Of a DNA stretch of 64,000 nt, positions 9,262 to 24,200 are shown piece by piece (the stretch's first letter is position 1; each line of letters opens with the position of its first letter). The notes under the pieces were generated by a model that was not told the origin of the DNA, did no database searches, and saw nothing but the letters and a program-made list of their open reading frames with translations. The stretch is from Coturnix japonica (taxonomy: Eukaryota; Chordata; Aves; Galliformes; Phasianidae), in contig NC_029532.1 in assembly GCF_001577835.2 (NCBI RefSeq), positions 4,030,001-4,094,000 of the forward strand, written 5' to 3'. A program made the translations under genes and the position numbers.

Positions 9262-12200
9262 GTGAGTAACGTATATCTGTAGAGTGAGTACAGAACAGTG
9301 CAGTTGTTTTCCTCAGTAATAGAAAAAAAAGAAAAAAGTGCTTATATTTCTTCTCTCTCTTAAGTCGTCACTTTAAAATCACCACTCTGAAAATGAAGCT
9401 GAACTAATTATGATGAAGGCAGAATGTCTTTTCTGATTGCACTGGACATTGGTGGCAAAATGAAGAGGTGATTGCAAAGCAGAGGGGCATCCAGATGCCA
9501 GCTTTAATTGTCTGTAGTAAGAATAGCAATTAAGACACAGTGCCATTTAGTTTCACCTTGACTAGTTATAAAGTGAAACTGCATCTTCACAGTTCTGTAG
9601 TGTGAACTGAATTGCCTTAGTACAAGCTGTGGGTCTGCTTATACAAGTGGTGATAGTGTCTCAGTTTTGCTGTGTGGGACATAGCTTAGGCTGTGTCCTG
9701 AAGGAATGAAGGGTCTTTTTGTTTGTTCAGTGGTAGTTTTGAACATTTTAAACTGTTCTATGCTTAGCATTTCAAGACAAAATTTGGATTACCTGCTGCT
9801 AATTTATTTCTTTAAAGAGCAGCTGAACCAATGCAAACTGAATGTTATTCTTTGACTGTCATTCTTTTTACATTAGAAACCAACTGAACAAAAACATCAG
9901 CTGAATTCTGATACAAAATGTCTCACCTACTTGATTTTTTTTCCTCTTTCCTGCTTGCAGCTACTTTAGTGCTCTTATTCTGGTGGAAGGCATGGAAATT
10001 GACTCCCTCCATGAGCGAGCTTTGGATGATAGAACAGAGGAGCACAAGTTAGCCAATAATTCACATATCCACCAGGTAAAGTGCAGGCAGGGTAACTCCA
10101 TGTTCAGCCTGACAGAGTAAGTAAAACTTACTCTGGTTATCGAAGCAGTGCTGTTAAAAGATTATGTATAAAAGGTTCTGACTCTTGTGTTTGCTGGCCA
10201 AATAGAAGAGCTAGCATCCATGAAACTTGATGGGACAAATAAGAAGGAAATTAATTCTTCTCCCACTTACATACTTGATTATCTTGGGCCTTTCTTTAAA
10301 GAAAGGTGTGTGCAAAGTGTTAGGCAATGTGAGCTTTAAAAGTCTTCTGTTTCATACCCTTCTCAGTGTCAGGGCTTTTAGGACAGAGAACTTCTGAGGT
10401 TAAAAGAGCACAAAGTCAGTAAAACAAGCACACAGACCAAGACTGCACATGCACAGTTTGGTCCATTGGATGTTTGAAGTAATGGTCTGTAATAGAACAA
10501 TGAGTGTTAGCAGAAAGCTGCCATCAGCAATATGCTTACTGAGTATTTTCTGCTTCCGTGAGATCTCAGTTGTGTTTCTCTTATCTCCGTGCAGGAAATG
10601 GACAATCAGCTGCTGCAGTTAGGGGATGTCTCACATCACGCTCCTGTGCTTTTGGCTTGGGCTCTGCTCCGTCATACCATAAATCCTGAGGAGTCAACCA
10701 ATGTTATCAGGAGATTGGGCAGCACTGCTATCCAGCTCAATGTGTTCCAGTACCTGACAAAGCTTCTGAAATCACTTAGCAGTGGGGGCAAGAATGTGAG
10801 TTTGTTAGTATTTAATTCTGCACTGTTCTTCAGATATGGTTTCATTAAGCAATACAGTGTGTGAGAGCAATCACCTTGATGGGCAGAAACCAATGAAAGC
10901 AAATCTGATTTCTCTGAACACTGAATGATTCTTTTTTGGTGTTTTGAAGGTGTTTTTCATGATATTAGTAGTAGCAGTGAATGATTTCTCAGTTCAGTTA
11001 TGTGTGGTTTAACTGATGACTGCTTGTTGTACTGTAGCGAGGATACATGACAGAGGTGTTACTCAGTTACTCAGAGGTGTGTGGTTTGTAAAGGAGACTA
11101 AGTGCTGTTACACTATGTTCTATAGCTCGTAAACTTTCCTGTAATGCTCTTATATATTCCTTCTTTGCAGTGTACTGCCAGCACAGCTTGTATGTGCATT
11201 TATGGGCTTCTTTCCTTTGTCCTGACATCACTGGAATTGCATACATTGGGCAATCAGCAAGTAAGCATCCATTGCTCATTGTGTCTGTTAGCTAATTTGA
11301 AATAACCTATCATAACTGATACTAATTACTTCTGTTAGGTCGTAATCTTGCATTTCAAATAGCAAAATTTGTGTTTTAGATAGATTAGAAAGTGTGGCTT
11401 ACACTATGCACATTTAGTAAACACCACTGCAGACTGGCTGAATAACAGTGAAATACAGAATATCTTGAAGTCCTATGGATTTCAAGCCACTTGTCAATGT
11501 TTTATTTCCAAAGCAATGGAAGTAACACATGTTCAGTTTTTAAGTTTGAGGGGACATGATACAGTCCTTTGTAAATGTAGTGGACGTGTTTGTCCTGGCC
11601 AGGCTGTTCCTTGATAAGAAGCATGGCTTTAGATTGGTTTTGTGGGGGGTGTTTCCTTCTCTTTTGGCCAGAAGTAGTAGTTCCATCTTAGCTGGTAAGC
11701 ACGGAAACTTAAATTTTAGAAATGTGACAAAATTTGGTTCTGATGAGAATTCTCTGTGTAAAGTAACATTTTGTTTTGTTTCTCTTCTCTTCCTCTGAAG
11801 GATATAATTGATGCAGCATGTGAAGTTCTGGCAGCTTCCAGCATTCCTCAGCTCTTCTGGAAGACAGTGAGTGTGCTGGAAATTTCTTTGACCTGCTTTG
11901 CTTATAACCAAAACCTGATAAAATGATTCCCTTTTAGGAAAGGAACAGACTGATTGTATTTAGTTAGCTAGTTGCTAGGAGGCCCTGAGGAGCCCGTGTT
12001 CATTTGTATCTATCTTATATTTACGTTTGCCCTTTCCTGCCTTTTAGGTCCATCCCTGGCTTTCCTCTTGAAGGATACTGGAACAAGTTTTAATATAGGT
12101 GATAGTTTAAAATAGGGCTGGTATTGCAAGGACTGAACTAACTGCTGGCAAAAGCATCCTGCTTATTTTTTTGTTGTTACAGAATTAGGATGATGCGTAA

Positions 12201-15200
12201 TGCGTTAGTCTTACTTCCTGCCTTATACTTGCACACTGCCTCATGCTTTAGTCTGTGCAAGGACTGGAGTGGTACTTCTGTGCATGATTAATGTCCAGTG
12301 TACGACTTTGAAAGGAGCTGTATCCTTATGCTGTACTGAGGCTATTTTAGCATTTCTTTTTAACAATAAGACATTTGTTTTGTTTCCATCACCAGGAACC
12401 AACTGCAGGTCTGGGTATTATCCTGGACAGTGTATGTGGGATGTTTCCCCACCTTCTTACTCCTCTCCTTCAGCTGCTCCAGGCTCTTGTGTCAGATAAA
12501 TCTACTGCAAAGAAGGTACAAGATCTCTCTTGGTGTTTGGGAGATTATTTCAAGATAGGGGTAGCATGCTGTGTGGTAATGCATGCTAATGACATGGTTG
12601 ATTAATTTTTAAGAGGGTCTGTCTCTTTGGCTGTGTTTTTTTAAGCTCTCTTTCTGTACAGGTGTACAGTTTCCTGGATAAAATGTCCTTCTATATTGAA
12701 CTCTACAAGCATAAACCTCCTGATGTGATCTCTCATGAAGATGGCACCCTGTGGCGAAGGCAGGCTCCAAAGCTCCTCTATCCTCTGGGTAAGGAAACTG
12801 TATTTCATCTTTTCTTATTCAAGTGATTTGTGGAATTTAGTTCTTTACCTGTCTTCTAACTTGTGGGGAGACTTACGGATTTACTTCCTTCTTCACTCTT
12901 TAGGACTAGGTCAGACAAATTTGCGGATACCTCAGGGTACAGTGGGCCAAGTGATGCTGGATGATCGAGCTTATTTAGTACGATGGGAGTATTCCTACAG
13001 CAGCTGGACACTGTTTACCTGTGAGATTGAAATGCTGCTCCATGTTGTATCCACAGCAGGTGAGAGAGGCAGGGAGTATAAGAGAGAATAAAGTAATTGA
13101 TTGTTGTTATCAATTTTAAGTTAATAGTAGGATTGAGCAGCCCTGAGTACTTCTGAAAGAGCTTGGAATATTCACCCAAAACCTGGTTTGTTGTTGTTGG
13201 TGGTTTTGGTTTGGGATTTTAGTTATAGTAATCCACTGCAAAAGGCTGAGAGCATATAATGCAGTGAGCCTGGGGATATTCTGGAAGATGAACTTGCATT
13301 GTTTTAAGCTTGATAACTGCTGATGCATAATGTTTGCATTCTAATGCTACATTTCTTTACCTAGATGTGATTCAGCATTGTCAGAGGGTCAAGCCAATCA
13401 TTGATTTGGTTCATAAAGTCATCAGCACTGATGTGTCCATAGCAGATTGCCTTCTGCCAATCACGTCACGGATCTACATGCTGCTGCAGAGGTGAGTCAT
13501 TGACCAGCACAGAGTCACTAACAGCAGGGGTACCTGAGAATGTGTAATGAGCTGAAAATGTGTTTGCTTACCCATTACCAAAAGATCTGAAAGAAGTGCA
13601 TCTCAGTGGCTGAACTTCCCAAGGCTGATGTTCAGTAAGGACTGTTCTGGCTACAGAATGCTTTGGTGCAGCAGAATGATCCCTCCTTCACTTCTTTCTT
13701 GGACGTTGTTGCACATATTAACTCTCCCTCCAGTCATCTGCTGGTTAATCACTGTGACAGCCTGTTGTCTGATGAGCCTTGCCTTGTGCAGTAAATTGAT
13801 CTGATTCAAGGGAGAGGGAGAGCTGGCAAGGCTGAACTGACAGTGCGGACTCTGGTGTCTGTGCTGGAGTGTAGGTTTGATGCTTTGGATCAAAACAGCA
13901 GCATATAGGCTAGATCACAGATGACAGTGCATTTTATGCATATTTGTCTTTCCCAGGCTGACAACTGTAATCTCTCCCCCTATGGATGTTATTGCTTCTT
14001 GTGTCAATTGTTTGACTGTACTGGCTGCACGGATGCCAGCCAAGGTGAGGACCTTCTTGGTTTTCTAAGTTTGAAAACTGGTACATAGGCATGTGAGTGC
14101 GAGATAATATCTCTTCTTATTCTCATGCAGGTTTGGACTGACCTTCACCATACGGGCTTCTTACCATTTGTTGCCAATCCAGTGTCCAGTATGAATCACA
14201 TGGTTAGGTATTGGTGTGTTGTTGTTTTTTTCTGCCTGATTTGTTCATAATTTGCCATAAGACCTTTCTGCCTGTTTGAAATCTAAGATTTATGGAATCT
14301 GTGCATCTCTGGCATTTCTCACTCATGTCGAAGTTGTATTATTTGTACAATGAATCCCCTTGCTTGTTTCACAGTGCAGAGGGAATGAATGCTGGGGGCT
14401 ATGGAAACCTGCTGATGAGCATAGAGCAGCCTCAAGGCGAGTACAGAGTTACCATCTCCTTCCTGAATCTCATCACGACTCTGGTCCGGGTGAGTGCTTC
14501 TGGAGTGGTCGTTATGTGAAGTCAGCTGAGAAAGAGAAATACAGCAGTGTGTCTCTGAGTAATCAGTCATTGGTCAGTGTTCCTTATGTGCTGCTGCTTT
14601 GTGCTTTCTCTGCTTCTTTCAAAGCTCTGCTCTGATCTGATCTACAAGACAATAGAAATTTTTTTTATATCTATGTCACCATCTTCAGTGGTTTTCTCAC
14701 ATTTAAAGACCCATAGCTGGTCTTCCTATGAAAGATTTGATGTCCATTAAACGTGAAAGGAAAAAATAACATTTCTGTTTCTTCCAGGGACAACTTGGTA
14801 GCACCCAGAGCCAAGGGCTTGTGCCCTGCATCGTGTTTGTCCTGAAGGAGATGTTACCGAATTACCACAAATGGCGTTACAACTCTCATGGAGTGAGAGA
14901 GAAAATTGGTAAGGAAATGGAGGGGGTTGGCAGGTGAGGTTGAAAAGGATCACCAGCCTTGGGGAGAATACGTAAATTTTTCCCATTTTTTAATCAGCTC
15001 TTTGTTCTGGCAGACATTTAGGATTTGCTTTGTACATCATCTGCTGGTATTGGTAGATGCTGAGATTTGGTTGAAAATATTAGGGACTAGGTAACAGGTT
15101 GTCTTGAAAACTGAGCGGTCCTTTTCATCTGTGTTTCAGGATGCCTCATTCTACAATTGATTCATGCAATACTGAATTTATGCCCTGAAATGGATCCTCG

Positions 15201-18200
15201 CAGTAGGTAAGGTGGATGATGGATGTCAGGTCTGGGGTTGCCTGGCTTATAGTGCAGCAGGACTCTGTTGCTGTCTTTTTGTTTCACTTTTTGAATGTAA
15301 GTTACCTGGAGTTAACTGGCCTGCTTGTGTAGTGCTGGTTTCAGTGGTTTTCTGCATTACTGAGAATAGGAAGGGTAGAAAAAGAGACAAAGAAAAGCAT
15401 GGTGGTTTTTAGAATATCTGATACAGAAAGGGAAAAAAGCATATGTGTTCCATGGCGCAGACTGCCACCCACTTTCCTATTTGATATATCCACTCTGAAG
15501 GAAGTAGAAGGGAGAATGAAGTGGAAGTTAGTGGACATGTAGAAATGCTAACATTACTTTGTGGTTATTTAGTAAGTGCTGGGGGCGGAAAGTATAGTGA
15601 GTGATCTTAATGATGATGTTCTGTGGTGTGTGTGTCCCACAGCAATGCCCCCAGCCTTCAGTCCTTGTGCATCTTCAGCCTGGCCAACACTGAAGCAGGG
15701 CAAGCTGTCATTAACATCATGGGGATTGGTGTGCACACTATTGACATGGTAATGGCCTCCCAGTCTAGTAGGTGAGTTGTTCTTCATCTCTGTGTAAGAA
15801 GGAAAACAACAGGGCAGTATTTGAAATGTAGCTTTGACATGATTGCACTTACCTGGGGATCTGTGGCAGCCTGCCTTGTATATTCTAGAGGAGCAAGCCT
15901 TCTTTGTTACGGATCCATATTTAATTTTTGTTGTACTCTATGCTTCATGCTGTTCCTTTAGTTTTCTACTTTGCTTAGCCAAACTTGCCAGGAGGTTGTT
16001 TTTGAGAAAGCCTGCCTTTTGTTTCTTTTGGAACATCTGGAAGGGAATCCAAACTTATTAGAGAGAAAGCAAATAGCAATGTGAAAATGCTTTTTGGCTT
16101 TAATATCTCTCCAGAATATTTGTCTCGTAAGGAAAGCCTTAGAAAAATGCTGGATTTAGAGCCAGCTTAGTCTCATCCTCTATCGTGGATGTGTTATAGT
16201 TTCTTTAAGATTGGCTCATGCAAATGTTTCTCCCTCTGTCTTAATGCATTTAAAACCTTTCTCATAAAGAGGGGGAGAGAAGTGACAATAGGCTGTCAGA
16301 CTATTTTCCTTTTTTGTTTGATGCTGAGAATTCAGGGCTGAGTAGACAATCCACATTGTGGCTGTGTGGGGGTTTGTATTTCAGCAGCTGTTAGGTGGTG
16401 ATGTGACAGTCAGAGTGAAAATGTGTTATAACCTCTGACTGACAGAGTGCAGAATTTCATCTTTGAATGTTGTGCAGATAATAAACCTCAGTTGTCAACA
16501 CAGTTACTTTGCTTTCTTTTTCAAAACACAGTGATGAGTCACAAGGCCAAGGCCAGCTGCTGATACAAACTGTGAAGCTGGCATTCTCAGTCACCAATAA
16601 TGTCATACGATTGAAACCCCCCTCTAGTGTGGTATCTCCACTGGAACAGGCACTTACTCAGCATGGTATGTATTCCTCCATGGGGACAGCCTGGGAAGTT
16701 GTGGTTTTTTGTTACTTAGAAATAGTCAGTGTGTGTCTCATTACAGACAATATGTCAGTTATTGAAATGTCCAAAATGTGCTTTCTAGTGATAGGTGAAG
16801 GCTAATTCTCCCTCCTTTAAGGCATTCTAGTGGGTGGTAACCCTGTTTGTGGTGGAGGGGTTGGAACTGGGTGGTCTTTAAGATCCCATCATGCTTCATT
16901 TTTTTGGAAGACTCACCTAATTCTCACCTCCTGCTATGGAAGTCATTATTTGTGAAATAGCTGCTCTTAATCGTTGATTCTGATTGTGGTCCTTTCAGGT
17001 GCTCATGGAAACAATCTTATTGCTGTCTTGGCCAAATATATCTACCACAAGCATGATCCTGCGCTTCCACGCCTGGCCATCCAGCTGCTCAAGCGACTGG
17101 CTACGGTAGGATGAGGCTCCCACGAGAGCTTTGCTTCTTCCTTTCTGACTGATTCCACCACTGAATTCTTTCAAAACAGTTTCTTCAGGCTTGTTTGTAT
17201 CAGGGAGGTTAATGCAAGTCGGCTGAAGGGAGTGTGGACTGAAAGCTATTTGTATTAGAGAAGAGGCGTTCTGTAGCATTTGGTTATCCTGGCTTCTGAT
17301 GTTTCTTTCCTTTTACAGGTTGCTCCCATGTCTGTTTATGCCTGTCTTGGTAGTGATGCTGCTGCCATCCGCGACGCCTTCCTCACCCGCCTGCAGAGCA
17401 AGATCGAGGACATGCGCATTAAGGTCATGATACTGGAATTCCTCACAGTGGCAGTGGAGACACAGCCTGGGCTCATCGAGCTCTTCCTGAACTTGGAAGT
17501 GAAGGATGGCAGTGATGGCTCAAAGGTAGAATGGCTGACATTTGCCTGGAGATTCTCTGCTCTTTTATTGTAACATCTCTGTGTCTTATGGCATGGATCT
17601 CTAGAGTCTAATAGTTTTACGTGCAACTCTGTGTGTCTGATGTAAAGGTGAATGCAGAACGTGTTTGCAGTGAATGCTTGTGCTGTGGTCTCAGCTTTAT
17701 TAAGGAGCTGTTCTTAGTTTTCATAAGATCCTCTCTAATGAGTCAGAGCAAAAAAGGCCCCAACTCAAGAAAATCTCCAACTGCAAAGCAGTAGTGAAAA
17801 AGGTACTGTGAAAAACTGGTACTATTTGTTATACAGTGTATTCCCACTGCATCATGTACTCAAGATTTACCATTCTGTTCAAGAGGAATTGAGAGCATTC
17901 TGCCGTAATACACATCTCTGCAATGGTTTGGTGGGGGCATAACCTCTCTCATTTCCTTTTGCTTTAGGAGTTCAGTCTGGGGGAGTGGAGTTGCCTCCAA
18001 GTAGTCTTAGAGCTTATAGACTCCAAACAACAGGAGAGGTACTGGTGTCCTCCCCTCCTGCACCGTGCTGCCATCGCCTTCCTGCACGCCTTGTGGCAGG
18101 ACCGCCGAGACAGCGCCATGCTGGTTCTGAGGACAAAGTGAGTGGTTGTTCTCCTACAGTGTGTTCTGCTGCCTGTATCCTATAACGCCCTTTCTTTGGT

Positions 18201-21200
18201 CTGTTGAGGGACAATTGCATCCTAGATTTTGTGCATCCTAGTAAGGGGTGTGCTGTGTGTGTGTGTATTGAACTTGATCTGTGCTGTCCCTTGGGAAAGA
18301 AGATGAAAAGCCAAAGTGTGCGTGTTCAGAAGCAAATAGATGTGGAATTTGGAATGGACCAAATGCTGCTAAGCATGAGAGAGATGACTGATACTCCTTC
18401 TGTATCCATCTCCTAGGCCAAAGTTTTGGGAAAATTTGACTAATCCACTGTTTGGGACTCTTCCTCCGCCTTCAGAGACGTCAGAGGTGAGTTACATCAG
18501 GGCAAAATGGAGGCAGCTTTGTACTTCTTGGATGGGTCTCTAAGTGTGTGTGGCTGTTTGTGCTTTCAGCTTTCTGAAAAGCAGTGTGACTGACTGGTCT
18601 CAGCAGAGGCAGAAGCTGAAGCATGTATTTGTGCTCTTTGTAGAGAATGGCTGTACAGCAGTGGACTAACTTCAGAAATTCTCTGCTCTGTTTTCACATG
18701 TGAAATCAAAATAGATGTTATCTGGCATCTGTGTTTGTGTTCTATGGAAGATGTGCTGTACGTAGTGCACCTGTACTGTGTATGCTGTCTGACTCCTCGT
18801 ATTTAGGCACAGCTCAGGCTGGCTGGAGTCATGGAGAAATCAGAGAGGTTTATTGCATTCTTCCCTCCTGTGGGTGTTTTCCCCTTCGTTATGAGTGGCC
18901 TGGGCCTTCACTCAGTTTGACTGCCACTTTGAATCCAGTATTCCTTCATTATCACCACCAGTCCACTGTCAAATGACATAACTGTTGCTATCATGGGAGA
19001 AACAAGTCTGCCAAACCAGATTATCAGTCACTGTGAGTGGGTGGGTAAGGTTAAATTAGAGTTCCACTCACTCTGCGGAGCAAGATGCTCAAATTTTGCT
19101 TTCATCTTGTCTTTGTAGCTCAGTGTCTTGGATACCTGTGCCTTAATCATGAAAATCATCTGCTTGGAGATCTACTATGTTGTCAAGTGAGTCTTTGGCA
19201 GTCTCTCCTTCATCCCTCTACTAAAGTCTGAACTCTGTGTCTTAGTTCCGATAGACCACACAGGCTTTCAGCAAGTAAATACACGTAATCCTGTGAAAAC
19301 TTTGTAAGATCTCTTTATGCAATTGGTGATTGCAAGAAATTCACATGTATGTTTGTGATCTGTTTCTGTAGCCCATAGGTGAGAATGCTGGTATTTCCTT
19401 GTACCCTGTAATCAGAATATACGGTAGTTAATGGAAGAAATGGTGAACTAAGTGAATTGCATAGTGATTGCTGAATAGCATGTCAGTCATTCTCTCAGAC
19501 TGAGTTTAGTTTTTTTGAACATAACTGCTTTGATATAATGAATAGTCGGGATTAACTAAAATCTCCATTAAAAAACAACAAAACAAATGGTAGATTTTCT
19601 TCAGGGATCATCTTTTCTCCTTCAGTATGATGCAAAAAGTGGGATTCCCTGCACAGGTCTAATCTGTGGAATACCCTTCACTTGCAAGCCGTGCCCTTGG
19701 CTTTCCTACCTGAGTCTCAGAAGGAGTGTATTCTCTGACCAAAGAATAAATGAAGATATCTTCTCCTCCTTATTTGGTCAGGGGCTCCCTGGATCAGTCC
19801 CTGAAAGACACTCTGAAGAATTTCTCCACCAAAAATCGCTTTGCTTATTGGTCAGAATATGTGAAATCGCTGGCATATTATGTGGCAGAGACAGAGGGCA
19901 GTAGCTGTGCCTCCATGACAGAATATCAGATGCTCATCTCAGCCTGGCGGATGCTGCTCATTATATCTACTAGCCATGTAAGAGCTGCCCTTGTGGGCTT
20001 TTTCTCTTATCTCTCATGATAATCTGATATTAACACTTTGAATAATGCAGTGTCAGCTTCTCAGGGTTTAGCTACATCATAGTGAAAATCCATTGTTAGT
20101 TTCCTTTCAGTTATGATATATCTGCACTGAGAATGGGACTTGGCACAAGGATGGTGTAGGCTTAGGGTAGTTAGTGTTTCATCTGTTTGAGTGTGGGGGA
20201 GTGATATGCAATTTTTATAGCAATTTGAAGTAATTAAATGAACCTGAAGAGATTTTGCTTGGTGTAGTGAATGGCCCAGCAGGGAAATCAGCCATTGCCA
20301 ACTTCGTTAACTGCTCATATACTTCAGTGATCTCTGCAAAATTGCATCGTTCAGCTGATACAAAATTGGGTGAATTCTTTAAGGAACAGAACAGCAGGTT
20401 GATGTTAGAGAGGAAAAATGGTGTATCTTTTATTGTATTTGATTGAGCTTTGCTTTTGTGGATCCTAGGCGGATATAATGCATCTCACTGATCCTGAAGT
20501 TCATCAGCAGTTGTTTCTGGATGTGCTGGATGGGACCAAGGCTTTGGTAGGTGCAAATTCCTCTACGTTCTTGAATTTTCCAATTGCTCATCTCATGTGT
20601 ACTGTAAGGAGCTCTATTTCTGCAGCTGCTTCCCATCATAGGTTTTTTTTCTTTCAGATCCTGTAAATTTGGACTGTATCAGAGTCTTTCCCTTGAGCTT
20701 CATATACATCTATGTTTAATGTGTCATTTTTGATGCAGCTGGGTGACCCTGCAGAGGGCTCAGGTTCCCCTGGTGCTGCCAGCTGCTGAAAAACCATTTT
20801 GCGGTGGTACTTGGGCAGGGCAGTTCTTGCACTGTATACATTGAATTGACTGTTACACCTTTAACTCTTGTGATGTTTCTTCTTAGCTTCTGGTTCCCAT
20901 GTCGGTATCTTGTCTGCAGCTGGGCTCTATGCTGTGTACACTTCTTCTCATCCTGCTGAAGCAGTGGAAGAGGTAGGTATTATTTTATATGGGTATTTAC
21001 TGATCACTTCTAAGCATAAATACTTAGGAAAGTATGTTTAAGTGTTTTGCTCTAGTGATTTTCCCTTAGTGATCTGGGGAGGAACCTGATGCCTTATAAT
21101 GAAGTTTCCTTTTGAGATGGCAAATATCTGTAGTTTGTTGCTGAAAGATGTTATAGCAATGCATACATGGTTTGACTTGCTGCTTTCTGGTGAAAAGTGT

Positions 21201-24200
21201 ATGACAAAAGGCTTTTGTGATAGCAAGCCCTGCATTTGTACTGTGCTGTGGCCTGTCTGTAGTGAGCTGAAGTAGTGACTTGCCCAGGTTTCATTGGAGG
21301 AACCTAAACCAATGATGCACACAGCTCAATTGAGCCAGTGTATTTACTGAGGGATCGTGTCTAATCTGAAGAGCTCTTCCTTTTTGTTGTCAGCGAGTTG
21401 GGTTCTGTGGATAAAATCATAAACTCCTTGACGCAGATTCTGGAGGGAGTTCTGCAGGCAGATCAGCAGATGATGGAGAAAACCAAAGCCAAAGTGTTCT
21501 CAGCTCTTATCACTGTGCTGCAGATGAAGGAGATGAAAGGTGAGGTTCTGTATGTACTAACATCAAGAGCAGTGCTGCCATGGCTGAATACACAATTAAC
21601 ACTACCACGTTTCCAGCATAAAGATGTGTATGGTGTTAGCTGTAGTGCAAGATGTAGAATGTTATTTTGTTACTTCAGTCCTTTGTGGGACTGCTTACAC
21701 TGTAGTAGCACTTAATACAGTGGAACCTGGGCAGTATTTTTCTATGCTGTGCAACTGATATAAAGGCACTGAGTTGAGGAGTGTCTCAGTTTACCTGATC
21801 CAATGCAGTCCCTGTCCCACTGCAGGGCCTGCAAGCCCACGTTGTCCAGAAAATAAACAAAGTGGAGAATTATTACTGTTCTTTAATATTTGTATTTGGT
21901 GCTGAATTTGAATTTGCAGTCATGTGAGTAAAAGGTGGTGCAGTTTGTTGTGATGGGTTTTCATGAGAGTGTGGTGTTTATACAGCAGCTCATGGACAGC
22001 AGGCTGCATCCATGGACTGGGGCCAGCAATCTGGAGCAATGGGTAGGCAGTGTTATTGGGAGCAGCTACAGAATGGTCAGTCCGTGGCAGTGCTTGATTT
22101 CTGCTTTGAAATGTAATCAGCTGATAATGACTTCTTGGGAAAATTACGTTTGATGTGATTCGGATGGTGATCTTATAAATTATTATATTCTTCTGGCCTT
22201 GTTCATCTGACTTTGTTACAATTCCTCATGTTCTGTCTTTTGGGTTCTACAATAAAAACAGTAATATTAACTCTCAGGAATGTATCCCAGTGATATTACC
22301 AGTTAGACCTAAGCTGGTGTGCTAACTGTTACCTATTCCATGTGTGTGGCAGTGAATGAGATCCCTCAGTACTCCCAGCTGGTGCTGAGTGTGTGTGAAA
22401 CGCTCCAGGATGAGGTCATTGCACTCTTCGATCAGACTCGACACAGCCTGACCTTGGGAGATGCCACAGATGACAAGGACAGCATGGAAACAGATGATGT
22501 CTCCCGTGTTAAACACAAGGACCAGCGAGATGGGGTAAAGGGACAAAAAGATCTGTGTGTGTTGGGGACCCCGTTTGCTTCCTGCTGCCTCTAAAGGAAA
22601 CTTTGGCAGTTCTTACATTGGAATTGCTCCGTGGTATTTTGGCGTATGTCAGCCTGGGAAATTGGCTGTTGCTGTCTCTCCTTCAGATCTGTCCTAAGAA
22701 ACATTGTCACAGTTTATATGAGAGCCAGGAATTGCACAGAGTATAATGTGAGGGACACCAGCCACCTTAATTTATGATTCTGAGAATGGCTGAACTTCGG
22801 ATCATCACATGAAATGCTTTCAAGATTTCTTTCATGGCGTACATGTCAAGCATATACCCTGTTCTCCCCTCCAGGTTTGTGTTTTGGGTCTGCATCTCGC
22901 AAAAGAGCTCTGTGAAGTTGATGATGATGGAGACTACTGGCTGCAGATTACTAGGAAAGTCCCTGTGCTTCCTACCATCTTTACTGCTTTGGAGATCAGC
23001 CTGAGAGTTAAACAAAACCTTCACTTCACAGAGGCCTCGTTACATCTCCTGCTGACCTTAGCAAGGACGCAACAGGTGAGAGATGCAGAGAAAAGAAAGC
23101 ATCTCATTTTAATAGGCTCAGTGTATCTCATTACTGTGCCTGTGATGCAGCTGCACAGTGGTGTGTAGATAAAGGGGTTGTTAGAAGCTGGCAAGCAGTG
23201 GGTCCTGTCTTTACGCCTTCCTGTTTTGCCTGCTTCTTCTTTTTGATGGGATGTCTCAGCTGGAAGATCTGAGGCAGCCAGAGCAGACCTGTAATTTAGA
23301 ACAGGCACTTTCACTGAATGTGTTCTGCAATGCAGATTATCCAGCCTATTTAAAACAGTATTAAGTGTTGGAACCTGGTTTCTCATTACTTGAGGTAAAG
23401 CGTTACTTATCTATTACAAATTCAACTTAGTGTAGGACTTTAAGTGCAATGAAGGCCATTCCAAAGCTAGCTCTTCTCAAAGATCAGGTGTTTACCAAAG
23501 CAGGTGACATGGAAATGGAATTGACAGTACAGCTGTGCAGGTTAAATTTGATTGCAAGAACAGCATTGCTCTTCTTGTTGCTAGTTTTTAGCAGTATGTG
23601 TGACAAAGCTTCTCTGAAAGGGTGGTGGCAGTGCAAGGGACAGAAATAGGTAACGCAGGAGGAGCCTCTTTAGTCTTAGACCAGGGAGAAGCCTGCAGAT
23701 ATTAATGGTAGTTTGTTCTGTGCCTTGTAGGGAGCAGCAGCAGTGGCTGGGGCTGGTGTCACACAGAGTGTCTGCCTGCCCCTCTTGAGCGTGTACCAGC
23801 TCAGCACTAACGGAGCCATTCAGGTGGGTGCTGCTTCCTTTTGGGTAGCAATGTGCCAGGAGAGCTTGCTGTGCCCTGCCTTGCAGGCTGTGGCTGAACA
23901 GGAGCCCTTTGGGTTGGGGGACATATCTCCTTTAGGACCTGGAGACTTGAAAATGATGCAAAGTGTTTGTGGTGTGTGCCACAAGTCGTTTGTTTCTGTA
24001 TCTGTGCAGACATCTGCTTCATCTCGGAAGTCTCAGGATGCTCCTTCTTGGCCTGGGGTCTATCGCCTCTCCATGTCACTGATGGAGCGCCTTCTCAAGA
24101 CACTCCGATACAACTTCTTGACAGAAGCACTGGACTTTGTTGGTGTCCATCAAGAAAGGATTCTTCAGGTATGTCACGTGCCTTCTCTGTGATGGTTCAC

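Noticed and set aside
9405-9440. C/D snoRNA-like boxes (ATGATGA followed by CTGA) in NUP188 intron 9
   Set aside because: The boxes are only about 20 nt apart, far too close for a C/D snoRNA, and there is no terminal stem. Other TGATGA occurrences in the introns also lacked a partner box.
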